Made by a program: the position numbers and the translations under genes. A DNA stretch of 32,015 nucleotides from positions 1 through 32,015 of the forward strand of contig BTTE01000030.1 in the NCBI GenBank assembly GCA_036244975.1, given 5' to 3'. The notes beneath the pieces were generated by a model. The model was not told the DNA's origin and did not search any database. It worked only from the letters and a program-made list of their open reading frames with translations. The stretch is from Sulfidibacterium sp036244975 (GTDB taxonomy: Bacteria > Bacteroidota > Bacteroidia > Bacteroidales > F082). The stretch's first letter is position 1, and each line of letters starts with the position of its first letter. Positions 24,575 through 31,955 of the stretch are shown here, one piece after another.

Positions 24575-24730
24575 GGGGACTTCTAATAATTACTTCGCAT
24601 CAAGATTTTCAGAGTTTTTTATAGACGATGAAAATTTTTCTCAATAGCTACGGCTATTCAGAAAAATTTATGCCTTGCATCTTGTTCATCTCATTTGTTT
24701 CTTGAAAGAAAGGAATTATTAGAAGTCCCC
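24575..24730. mobile_element. 156-bp MITE with 17-bp perfect terminal inverted repeats
   Basis: The left end GGGGACTTCTAATAATT (24575-24591) and right end AATTATTAGAAGTCCCC (24714-24730) are exact inverse complements, and weaker similarity extends inward to about 31 bp. The direct repeat TGTA flanks both ends (24571-24574 and 24731-24734) and looks like a 4-bp target-site duplication. The interior has no ORF. Its centre (24632-24669) is a long hairpin with arms AAATTTTTCT..AATAGC and GCTATT..AGAAAAATTT around TACG. No transposase is present, so it would have to be moved in trans by an unidentified insertion sequence with the same ends. It lies in the gap between the toxin-antitoxin locus and the deacylase operon. 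Confidence 0.8.
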
Positions 24731-24812
24731 TGTATTAACAATCGATGTGATTACCCGGTTCATTTCCCTGAGAACCATCGGATAATTTATGGCTTCCTTC
24801 GCCAATAATGCT

Positions 24813-24820
24813 TACTTTTG
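24813..24820 (+). promoter_or_regulatory. -7 element upstream of the signal-peptide stub and deacylase
   Basis: TACTTTTG is an exact -7 match. No matching -33 lies at 19-21 bp. It would drive the stub at 24854 and the proX-like/arcA genes. Confidence 0.4.
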
Positions 24821-24853
24821 CTTATCATAAATCAACAAATTATTTAACAAAAC

Positions 24854-24931
24854 ATGAGAAAAACATTTTACTATTTGGCAGGAATCTTCATCATGGCCTT
24901 TTGTCAATTAAAAATGACAAATGACCAATAA
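24854..24931 (+). pseudogene. Signal-peptide-like 25-residue ORF, probable gene stub or leader peptide
   Basis: The ORF starts MRKTFYYLAGIFIMAFC, which looks like a Bacteroidota signal peptide: two basic residues, a hydrophobic core, and a Cys that could be a lipobox Cys. It then runs into low-complexity AT-rich sequence (AATGACAAATGACCAATAAC) and stops. It is preceded by its own -7 box, and the true deacylase gene starts 12 bp later. I read it as the remaining 5' end of a deleted exported-protein gene; a short leader peptide is the alternative. Confidence 0.4.
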
Positions 24932-24943
24932 CAATTCACCAAT

Positions 24944-25456
24944 ATGAACCGCGAAGCCAACAGAAAAAAAGTTTTGGAATACTTTGAACATTTGGATATT
25001 CCTTATGATATTTACGAACATCCCCCGTTGGACACAATTGAAATCGCATTGAAATACTGGAAAGATATTGATGCCACGCATTGTAAGAATCTGTTTTTCA
25101 GAAATCACAAAGGAGACCGCCATTATCTTGTCATCATAAAAGACACCACACCTTTTGATATTCACAGTCTGGAGAAAATGTTGCATCAGGGTAAACTGAG
25201 TTTTGCCTCCGAAAAGCGGATGATCAAATATCTCGGTGTGAAACCGGGTTCTGTTTCGCCGTTTGGTTTAATCAACGACAACGGGCATCATGTTTATGTT
25301 TTTCTTGATGAGCAGTTGCAAAAAGTCGAAAAAGTGAGTTTTCATCCCAACGACAACACGGCCAGCGTGGTGATTCGCTTTTCTGATTTAATGAAGTTCT
25401 TAAACGAGCGCCAAAACGGATTTGAGTTTATTAATCCAACACCCGAAAATAATTAA
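24944..25456 (+). CDS. YbaK/ProX-type aminoacyl-tRNA deacylase (trans-editing)
   Basis: A 170-residue single-domain protein of the YbaK/prolyl-tRNA editing superfamily, closest by eye to ProX/PrdX (prolyl-tRNA synthetase-associated domain). These proteins hydrolyse Ala-tRNA(Pro) or similar mischarged tRNAs. The family landmarks are CKNLFFRNHKGDRHYLVIIK (46-65), with the Lys47 that is essential in the family, and GVKPGSVSPFGLIND (94-108). Length is normal. arcA begins 11 bp downstream, so the two are probably cotranscribed. Substrate specificity is inferred from the subfamily resemblance only. Confidence 0.87.
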   Translation: MNREANRKKVLEYFEHLDIPYDIYEHPPLDTIEIALKYWKDIDATHCKNLFFRNHKGDRHYLVIIKDTTPFDIHSLEKMLHQGKLSFASEKRMIKYLGVKPGSVSPFGLINDNGHHVYVFLDEQLQKVEKVSFHPNDNTASVVIRFSDLMKFLNERQNGFEFINPTPENN

Positions 25457-25467
25457 AATTTACAACC

Positions 25468-26739
25468 ATGGATAAACTTGCAGTAAACGTAAATTCTGAA
25501 ATTGGCAAAATAAAAGGGGTCATTGTGCATACCCCCGGGGCCGAAGTGGAAAACATGACACCCGAAAATGCAGTTCGTGCGCTGTATAGCGACATTTTAA
25601 ACCTGAGTGTGGCCATTCCCGAATATGATGAGTTTGTGGGTGTGTTGAAAACGCGGACAAAGGTTTTTGAGGCGGTCGATTTGTTACAAACAGTTCTGGG
25701 AAACGACAGCGTCAGGGAAAGCCTGCTTGAGAAAGTTTGCAAACACGAAAGCCATTCGCAGAAACGTTACAATCTTTGCAACTACATAAAAACACTTTCC
25801 GCACCCAAACTGGCTTCAAAGCTCATCGAAGGGGTGGAAATGCAAAAAAATAACCTCACCAGCTTTCTTGATAATGAACGCTTTTCGTTAAGCCCACTGC
25901 CAAATTTCTTTTTCACCCGTGATGCCAGTTTCTCAATAGGAAACCAGGTAATAATTAGCAAAATGGCCAATGCTGTCCGCGACCGGGAAGCACTGATTAT
26001 GGAAACCATTTTTTCTCACCACCCCCTGTTTGACACGACAGCCGTCAACCCGGTCTTAGACTTTGACGATAGCGGAAGAGGAACTATCGAAGGCGGCGAT
26101 GTGCTTGTGGTACGTAAGGACGTACTCGTTATCGGCACCGGCGACCGGACCACCACGCAGGGCATCGACAGCATGATTGAATACATGAAGACAAAACCCG
26201 GTGTGAATCATATTCTGGTACAGGAACTTCCTTACAAACCAGAATCGTTTATCCACCTCGACATGGCCTTTACTTTTCTTGACAAAGACCAGTGCATGAT
26301 TTTTGAGCCACTGATACTGAACTCTTCGCGTTACCTGAGCATTCACATTACCATTGATGGCGACAAGGTTACTAAAATTCGTGAAGAGAAAGATTTACTG
26401 CAAGCGCTGAAGAAACTGGGGATTGATATGGAACCGGTGAGCTGCGGCGGCAATAACCATCTCTACTACCAGGAGCGGGAACAGTGGCAGAGCGGTGCTA
26501 ACTTTTTTGCACTGGAGCCGGGAAAGGTGATGGGATACGAACGCAACGTGCACACCATAGAAGCCATGAACCGCCATGGTTTTGAAATTGTCAAAGCATC
26601 CGATGTTATCAATGGAAAAGTTCATTTGGACGATTATAAAAAGGTAGTGGTAACTATCAAAGGCAACGAACTCTCGCGTGGTGGCGGCGGCGCCCGTTGT
26701 ATGACCATGCCCGTCGCAAGAGAAGATGTCGAATGGTAG
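25468..26739 (+). CDS. arcA: Arginine deiminase
   Basis: A 423-residue enzyme that converts arginine to citrulline and ammonia, the first step of the ADI pathway that yields ATP through carbamate kinase and helps against acid. It has FTRDASFSIG (149-158), the catalytic EGGD (208-211), His263 and Asp265 in HLDMAFT, and the nucleophile Cys411 in SRGGGGARCMTMP near the C terminus. Length is slightly above the E. faecalis enzyme (409). No arcB, arcC or arcD is next to it, so the pathway genes must be elsewhere or the enzyme feeds another route. It is preceded at 11 bp by the deacylase gene. Confidence 0.95.
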   Translation: MDKLAVNVNSEIGKIKGVIVHTPGAEVENMTPENAVRALYSDILNLSVAIPEYDEFVGVLKTRTKVFEAVDLLQTVLGNDSVRESLLEKVCKHESHSQKRYNLCNYIKTLSAPKLASKLIEGVEMQKNNLTSFLDNERFSLSPLPNFFFTRDASFSIGNQVIISKMANAVRDREALIMETIFSHHPLFDTTAVNPVLDFDDSGRGTIEGGDVLVVRKDVLVIGTGDRTTTQGIDSMIEYMKTKPGVNHILVQELPYKPESFIHLDMAFTFLDKDQCMIFEPLILNSSRYLSIHITIDGDKVTKIREEKDLLQALKKLGIDMEPVSCGGNNHLYYQEREQWQSGANFFALEPGKVMGYERNVHTIEAMNRHGFEIVKASDVINGKVHLDDYKKVVVTIKGNELSRGGGGARCMTMPVAREDVEW

Positions 26740-26779
26740 GACAAGTAAAAATATAAAAAATAAAAGTAAGTACAATGGA

Positions 26780-26834
26780 TAACAACTGCCTGACCATCGC
26801 CTGACAATTGTTTGACAACAGAATGACAGCGACG
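26780..26834. repeat. Degenerate 11-bp tandem repeat, block C (5 units)
   Basis: Five 11-mers start at 26780, 26791, 26802, 26813 and 26824, for example TAACAACTGCC, TGACCATCGCC and TGACAATTGTT. It is the same family and almost the same unit order as block A 8.9 kb away. It lies between arcA and ligA, ending 10 bp before the ligA ATG. Confidence 0.75.
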
Positions 26835-26844
26835 CGAATAAACC

Positions 26845-28893
26845 ATGACCAAAGAAGAAGCCAAAATACGGATTGACGAGCTGTGTGAAACGTTGCAGGA
26901 ACACAATTACTGCTATTATGTGCTGGCACAGCCGTTGATTAGCGATTTTGAGTTCGACCAAAAGCTGAAAGAGCTGGAACAGCTGGAGGTCTCTTATCCC
27001 GAATTTGTCCGGCCAGACTCCCCTACCCACCGTGTGGGTGGCGAGCCGACAAAGGATTTTCCCTCGGTGAAACACAAATACCCTATGCTTTCTCTCTCTA
27101 ACAGCTACTCGCTGGATGAAATCAGAGAATTTGACGCACGGGTACGGAAAGCCATTGGGCAAAACGTGGAATATGTCTGTGAGCTGAAATACGATGGCCT
27201 CGCTATTAGCCTGACCTACACGGACGGATTACTAACACAAGCCGTTACCCGCGGCGATGGCGTTCAGGGCGATGAGGTAACCAACAACGTGAAGACTATC
27301 CGCAGCATTCCGCTGCGCTTACGTGGCCACTACCCGCCGGAACTGGAAATCAGGGGTGAAATTGTGATGCCACGTGCGGAGTTTGAACGTCTGAACAACG
27401 AACGGGAAGAGATTGGCGACAACCCGTTTGCCAATCCGCGTAATGCCGCAGCCGGCTCGCTGAAAATGCAGGATCCGAAAGAAGTGGCCAAACGCAACCT
27501 CGATGCCTACCTTTACTACATTCCGAATCCTCCGGAAAACGTAAAAACCCATTATGATGCGCTGAAACAAGCCAAAACCATGGGATTGAAAGTCTCCGAT
27601 AACATGGCCATCTGCAAGAATATGGACCAGATTATGGAGTATATCAACGACTGGGATCGGGGACGGCGACACCTTCCCTACGATATCGACGGCATTGTCA
27701 TAAAGGTGAATGATTTGGACTTGCAGCAACAACTGGGATTTACCGCCAAAAACCCACGGTGGGCCATTGCTTACAAATTTAAAGCCGAGCGGGTGGAGAC
27801 ATTGCTGGAATCCATTGATTATCAGGTTGGAAGAACCGGAGCAGTTACACCTGTAGCCAACCTGCAACCGGTGCAACTGGCCGGCACCACCGTAAAACGT
27901 GCCAGCCTGCACAACGCGGACATTATTGCGCGGTTGGATGTGCGCATTGGCGATACTGTTTACGTGGAAAAAGGCGGAGAAATCATCCCAAAGATTATAG
28001 GTGTAAATCCGGACAAACGGCCTGCCGGTGCACAGCCGGTGAAATTCATCGACCGTTGCCCGGAATGCGGCACACCACTAATACGCAAAGAGGGCGAAGC
28101 CGCCCATTACTGTCCCAACGAAGACGCCTGCCCACCCCAGATCAAAGGCAAATTGGAGCATTTTATTTCGCGCAAAGCCATGAACATCGACAGCCTCGGC
28201 GAAGGCAAAATCGAAATACTGTACGACCACAGACTGGTGAAAAATGTTGCCGATCTTTATGATTTGACTTATGACCGGCTTTTCGGACTGGAAAAAGTTA
28301 TCCAAAGCGAAGAAGGTAAAAAAGAGAAGCGTATCAGCTTTCGCAAAAAAACGGCAGAAAACATTATCAAAGGCATTAAACAATCGAAAAACGTGCCTTT
28401 TCCACGGGTGCTTTATGCGCTGGGCATTCGCTATGTGGGCGAAACCGTTGCCAAAAAACTGGCAGCATATTTCAAAACTATCAACCGGCTCATAGCCGCC
28501 ACTTTTGAGGAGCTGATACAGGTGGAGGAAATCGGAGATAAAATTGCCGAATCGGTACTTTTGTTTTTCCAAAAACCTATCCACCGGGAAATTGTGGAAC
28601 GCCTCAGAGCACATGGCGTGCAAATGGAGCTTACCGAAGCACAGGCTTCGGAACCGCAGTTGTTACAGGGAAAATCTTTTGTGGTGAGTGGTGTGTTTGA
28701 ACGTCATTCACGCGATGAAATCAAGGCATTGATTGAACGATATGGCGGCAAAAATGTCAGCTCCATATCTTCCAAAACCAACTATGTCCTCGCCGGCACC
28801 AATATGGGCCCGGCAAAAAAAGCAAAAGCCGAAAAGCTGGATATTCCCATTATTTCAGAGGAGGAGTTTGAGGGGATGATTGAAACTAAATAA
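26845..28893 (+). CDS. ligA: NAD+-dependent DNA ligase
   Basis: A 682-residue replicative ligase that joins Okazaki fragments and repair nicks using NAD+. The Ia domain and adenylation domain carry the nucleophile Lys115 in ELKYDGLAIS, with an OB fold after it. The Zn finger has the C-x2-C-x14-C-x5-C pattern (CPEC...CPNEDAC). Helix-hairpin-helix repeats follow, and a BRCT domain (~603-682) starts GKSFVVSGVFERHSRDEIKA. Relative to E. coli LigA (671) an insertion of Lys/Glu-rich residues is seen near 490 (EEGKKEKRISFRKK). The ATG comes 10 bp after the 11-bp repeat block, and no promoter motif is evident there, so readthrough from arcA is possible. Confidence 0.97.
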   Translation: MTKEEAKIRIDELCETLQEHNYCYYVLAQPLISDFEFDQKLKELEQLEVSYPEFVRPDSPTHRVGGEPTKDFPSVKHKYPMLSLSNSYSLDEIREFDARVRKAIGQNVEYVCELKYDGLAISLTYTDGLLTQAVTRGDGVQGDEVTNNVKTIRSIPLRLRGHYPPELEIRGEIVMPRAEFERLNNEREEIGDNPFANPRNAAAGSLKMQDPKEVAKRNLDAYLYYIPNPPENVKTHYDALKQAKTMGLKVSDNMAICKNMDQIMEYINDWDRGRRHLPYDIDGIVIKVNDLDLQQQLGFTAKNPRWAIAYKFKAERVETLLESIDYQVGRTGAVTPVANLQPVQLAGTTVKRASLHNADIIARLDVRIGDTVYVEKGGEIIPKIIGVNPDKRPAGAQPVKFIDRCPECGTPLIRKEGEAAHYCPNEDACPPQIKGKLEHFISRKAMNIDSLGEGKIEILYDHRLVKNVADLYDLTYDRLFGLEKVIQSEEGKKEKRISFRKKTAENIIKGIKQSKNVPFPRVLYALGIRYVGETVAKKLAAYFKTINRLIAATFEELIQVEEIGDKIAESVLLFFQKPIHREIVERLRAHGVQMELTEAQASEPQLLQGKSFVVSGVFERHSRDEIKALIERYGGKNVSSISSKTNYVLAGTNMGPAKKAKAEKLDIPIISEEEFEGMIETK

Positions 28894-28963
28894 CCTGCAT
28901 TGAGCCATCACAGATTTTGTGTTCCGGAATCCGGTTATTTAGAATGGGGATTAACGCAATAAT

Positions 28964-29734
28964 TTACAGAAGTTTAATCAGATTTTCAATAAAAATAGCG
29001 AGACCAATCAGAATGATGAAAACGGAAAATATGCGGCGTAACCAGCGTTGGTCGATACGCCTGGCGTAAAAAGCGCCGATGATTCCTCCTAACGAACCAC
29101 CCACAACAAATACTGCGCTGATCATTAAATTGATTTCGCGCCCCTGAATCAGGTAGCTCACCAACCCAAACATCCCGAAAAGGAAAATGATGAATAAAGA
29201 GGTGGCAATGGCTTCCTTCATTTTAAGATATGCACCGAGAAAAAGCGCCGGAACCAGCAGGAAACCACCACCTATACCAAAAAATCCACTGGCGAGACCG
29301 GTAAGGAAACCAAGGGTTAAAATTCTTGGATAATTGATGAGTGTTGAATCCGTTTCTTCTTTTCTCTCCGGCATTTTTTTCGAAGTCATCAGATAACCGA
29401 TATAAATCATCAACAAAGCAAAAATGAGCAATAAAACAGGACCTTTAATCTGCTTGTTGATGAGTGCACCAAGGTAGGTACTTACAATTCCCGGGGCAGC
29501 CATGAAAAAGGCAATCTTGAATTTCACCAGCGACTGTCGCATGTAACTAACTGACGAAATTAGTGATGTAACTCCCACCGCAACCAATGAAGTTCCAATG
29601 GCCAAATGAATGTCTTCGCCAACAAGATACACCAATAAAGGAACCGCAAGGATAGAACCGCCACCGCCAGTCAGCCCCAGCGCGCCACCTGATAAAAGAC
29701 CGCTGAGCAATGCAAAAAACCAGGATAAAGTCAT
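28964..29734 (-). CDS. TauE/SafE (TSUP) family membrane permease
   Basis: A 256-residue permease with about eight TM segments and the internal duplication of the TSUP family. The Gly-rich repeats are GGALGLTGGGGSILAVPLL (16-34) and GLASGFFGIGGGFLLVPAL in the second half. Members move sulfite, sulfonates, sulfoacetate or other small organic anions. It is 20 bp downstream of a rhodanese gene on the same strand, so a role in export of sulfur oxyanions is likely but inferred. It converges with ligA; no clear terminator lies in the 70 bp between them. Confidence 0.9.
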   Translation of the reverse strand: MTLSWFFALLSGLLSGGALGLTGGGGSILAVPLLVYLVGEDIHLAIGTSLVAVGVTSLISSVSYMRQSLVKFKIAFFMAAPGIVSTYLGALINKQIKGPVLLLIFALLMIYIGYLMTSKKMPERKEETDSTLINYPRILTLGFLTGLASGFFGIGGGFLLVPALFLGAYLKMKEAIATSLFIIFLFGMFGLVSYLIQGREINLMISAVFVVGGSLGGIIGAFYARRIDQRWLRRIFSVFIILIGLAIFIENLIKLL

Positions 29735-29754
29735 CGATTAATTTGTTTAAAAGA

Positions 29755-30120
29755 CTAAATTTTGTGAATCTGTATAGCACTTCCGGCTTCGTAGTTATCC
29801 CACTTTACAGGAAGATCTGTTTCAATCCATTCCTCGATGCCTCCTTCCAGGTTATACACATTATCATATTTTTCCTTTATTAAAAAAAGTATGACATCAC
29901 GACTTCTATTACCACTGCGACATCCGACAATGACCTCCCTGTCCGGGGGAACTTCCCTAAACCGGAAAGCAAACTCACTTTGAGGGATGAATAATTGCTC
30001 TTCCACATCGAAAGCTACCATTTCTATTTCTTCCGATTCACGAATATCCAGCAACAAAGCGCCATTTTGTATTCTCTCGTAAGCAGTTGCCGGATTGACT
30101 TCTTTGATTTCCTGATGCAT
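29755..30120 (-). CDS. Single-domain rhodanese-like sulfurtransferase
   Basis: A 121-residue rhodanese domain that transfers sulfane sulfur through a persulfide. The active-site loop is CRSGNR with Cys67, and the fold is complete (LLLDIRES near 22-29, NLEGGIEEW near the C terminus). The polypeptide has no signal peptide. It forms an operon with the TauE/SafE permease 20 bp downstream, suggesting a sulfur-handling unit: persulfide or thiosulfate conversion, then export of the product. A -7-like TACATTTG (30266-30273, minus) could start a transcript with a leader of about 140 nt. Confidence 0.9.
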   Translation of the reverse strand: MHQEIKEVNPATAYERIQNGALLLDIRESEEIEMVAFDVEEQLFIPQSEFAFRFREVPPDREVIVGCRSGNRSRDVILFLIKEKYDNVYNLEGGIEEWIETDLPVKWDNYEAGSAIQIHKI

Positions 30121-30583
30121 ATTCTGATGAATTATAAATGAAAAAGATTATTCTTTTCCGGCATAAAGTGAAAATTAAAAGCAAGACCATTATTACCCGA
30201 ACGAATACGAGGTGATCATATTTTTTCATTTTAGCAGAATGAAACCTTTTTTTTTATTCTGCCGGCAAATGTAAGGCAGAATGAAACAAGGTTCGCATAT
30301 TATTTCTTTATCAGGCATAACCAAAGATCATAATGGAGGAGGTCAGCATTACACGTGCGTAACCGGGAAATAACGATGGGGAAATAAGGTTGACGTGTTT
30401 ATGGAGGGTGAGTCTGAGGAGATAGTTGGGGACAACACTTCAAATTTTTAGTATGAAACGAAACAATAAGTAATACTATCCCCAAAGCAGACGCAAGGTT
30501 AATATCGAAATACTAATCCTTTGAAATAAGGATACAACTTCAAAACAAGACTATACAATCCAGCCAGAAGCTACAGGTATCTC
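30121..30583. other. Long intergenic region with short repeats, no recognised gene
   Basis: GCAGAATGAAAC occurs twice (30234-30245 and 30276-30287), with an inverted ATTCTGC at 30256-30262, so a hairpin around a T-run forms in the leader of the rhodanese gene. A G-rich stretch (30331-30432) has no good ORF. TTGGGGA (30426-30432) pairs with TCCCCAA (30479-30485) and encloses TAGTAT/ATACTA, a bulged hairpin. Nothing else is identifiable; it may be decayed DNA next to the duplicated gene end. Confidence 0.4.
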
Positions 30584-30643
30584 TTTAATACAGAAATCCA
30601 AAAAGCCATAGCGGCAGTACACCGGGAGCACCGGTTTCGATGT
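30584..30643. repeat. 60-bp direct repeat, left copy (R1)
   Basis: This is identical to 31956-32015 at 54 of 60 positions; the 31 bp from 30613 to 30643 are fully identical. Read on the minus strand it encodes IETGAPGVLPLWLFGFLY and stop, the same as the right copy. Similarity ends on the left one base after the stop codon. Confidence 0.9.
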
Positions 30644-30690
30644 CATCTTTCTCAACAAATACATCAAGGTGGCCGGCAATTTGTTTTCGT
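30585..30690 (-). pseudogene. C-terminal fragment of an unidentified protein gene
   Basis: The minus-strand frame ends at TAA 30585-30587 and reads back through IETGAPGVLPLWLFGFLY into a coding-like stretch (about KQIAGHLDVFVEKDD). It then merges with the promoter region of the ATPase. The open frame continues to 31010, but that part is only antisense to the ATPase, and no start codon lies between 30585 and 30750. The identical C terminus of the gene entering at the right window edge shows this is a truncated copy or displaced 3' end. I do not recognise the family. Confidence 0.55.
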
Positions 30691-30712
30691 GTTTTATTTT
30701 TTATTACTTTTG
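30680..30712 (+). promoter_or_regulatory. Promoter of the DUF4143 ATPase gene
   Basis: TTTG (30680-30683), a 21-bp spacer and TACTTTTG (30705-30712) match the consensus. The predicted start near 30719 lies inside the palindrome that follows. Confidence 0.65.
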
Positions 30713-30714
30713 TG

Positions 30715-30741
30715 CAAATTAGATATTCAATATCTAAATTG
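30715..30741. promoter_or_regulatory. 27-bp palindrome at the ATPase transcription start
   Basis: The arms CAAATTAGATATT (30715-30727) and AATATCTAAATTG (30729-30741) pair around a single C with one mismatch; the inner 9 bp are perfect. It lies between the -7 box and the ATG (30750). It fits a dimeric repressor site, or a 5' hairpin on the mRNA. Confidence 0.6.
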
Positions 30742-30749
30742 TAAGGCTC

Positions 30750-31922
30750 ATGTTTATAAACAGGCAAATAGCACGAGAAATAAAAGAGGCAGCCGGCCAA
30801 ATGCCGGTAATCAGCATAACCGGCCCGAGGCAATCGGGAAAAACGACTTTGGCAAGAGCCTTGTTTCCCGATTACAAATATGTTAACCTTGAAGATATTG
30901 AGCAACGTGACTTTGCACTGGCCGACCCGAAAGGTTTTCTTCAAACAACAGGAGAAAGGGCTATCATTGATGAAATACAATATGTCCCGGAATTGTTTTC
31001 TTACATCCAAATACGAGCCGATGAAACAGATAAAAAGGGTATTTACATATTAACCGGCTCTCAAAATTTCCTCTTACGGGAAAAAATCTCGCAAACGCTT
31101 GCCGGAAGGGTTGCCATCTTTAATCTGCTTCCGCTCTCCGTTGCAGAGTTAGATGAGTATGGTTTGGTTACCGATGATCCGGAAAGTTTAATGCACAAGG
31201 GTTTTTATCCCAGGCTGTATTCTTCTAAAATCAATTATAGCAACTGGTTGAATGACTATATTCAAACATATATTGAAAGGGATGTAAGGCAAATAGTTAA
31301 TGTAGGCGATCTAAATTCATTCAGGCAATTTATAAAGGTGTGTGCCGCAAGATCAGGGCAACTGATCAACCTGTCGGAGATAGGAAACGACATTTCGGTT
31401 TCGTACAAAACGGTGAAACGGTGGCTTTCGATACTCGAAGCAAGTTATATCATTTTTACGGTTATGCCGTATTATAAAAACTTTAATAAACGTATTATCA
31501 AATCTTCAAAAATCTACTTTTATGATACGGGAGTTGCATGTAATCTATTGAATATCAGAAACCCTTCGGATCTTTCTTTTCATTATTTGAGAGGTGGTAT
31601 TTTCGAGGGCTTTATTTTAAGCGAATTTAAAAAATATATGTTAAATCACAAAATACCGGGAGAAATATACTTCTTTCGTGATTCGGCCGGAAACGAAGTG
31701 GACGCGATCATTGAGGCGAACGGGAAATTCATACCTGTTGAAATAAAAGCCGGCAAAACGATTAAGCCGGAATTTTTCAAAGGACTTTTGTATTTAAAAA
31801 ACCTCCTTAAACTTACCGAATTGCAGGATTTTGTTATTTACGGAGGTGATACTACACAAAAAAGAGCCAATACAACGGTTTACGGATGGAAAAATGCAAA
31901 CAAGGTATTATACCAATTTTAA
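30750..31922 (+). CDS. AAA_14 / DUF4143 ATPase
   Basis: A 390-residue protein of the widespread archaeo-bacterial AAA_14-DUF4143 family. The N-terminal STAND-like ATPase has Walker A GPRQSGKT (25-32), Walker B AIIDEIQ (71-77) and the sensor ILTGSQNFLL. A winged-helix-like middle part follows (LSEIGNDISVSYKTVKRWLSILE). The C-terminal DUF4143 domain ends with GNEVDAIIE...FIPVEIKAGKT, a PD-(D/E)xK nuclease-like D...ExK arrangement. Function is unknown; such genes occur in many variable copies per genome and behave as accessory genes. It has its own promoter and palindrome, and the whole unit sits between two 60-bp direct repeats, which suggests mobility. Confidence 0.9.
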   Translation: MFINRQIAREIKEAAGQMPVISITGPRQSGKTTLARALFPDYKYVNLEDIEQRDFALADPKGFLQTTGERAIIDEIQYVPELFSYIQIRADETDKKGIYILTGSQNFLLREKISQTLAGRVAIFNLLPLSVAELDEYGLVTDDPESLMHKGFYPRLYSSKINYSNWLNDYIQTYIERDVRQIVNVGDLNSFRQFIKVCAARSGQLINLSEIGNDISVSYKTVKRWLSILEASYIIFTVMPYYKNFNKRIIKSSKIYFYDTGVACNLLNIRNPSDLSFHYLRGGIFEGFILSEFKKYMLNHKIPGEIYFFRDSAGNEVDAIIEANGKFIPVEIKAGKTIKPEFFKGLLYLKNLLKLTELQDFVIYGGDTTQKRANTTVYGWKNANKVLYQF

Positions 31923-31955
31923 ATTAAACACCAATTTTCATTTGCGAATTTAAGG

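Noticed and set aside
30038..30229. 63-codon minus-strand ORF beginning with a hydrophobic, membrane-like segment
   Set aside because: It overlaps the 5' part of the secure rhodanese gene in another frame, and its second half is only an off-frame shadow.
30350..30440. GTGCG followed by G-rich sequence, resembling a group II intron 5' end
   Set aside because: No domain V hairpin, no reverse transcriptase gene and no matching 3' end could be found.
30585..31010. A 141-codon minus-strand frame ending in the repeat R1
   Set aside because: Everything above 30750 is antisense to the ATPase and looks non-protein-like; only the 3' ~35 codons look coding, so I list just the fragment.
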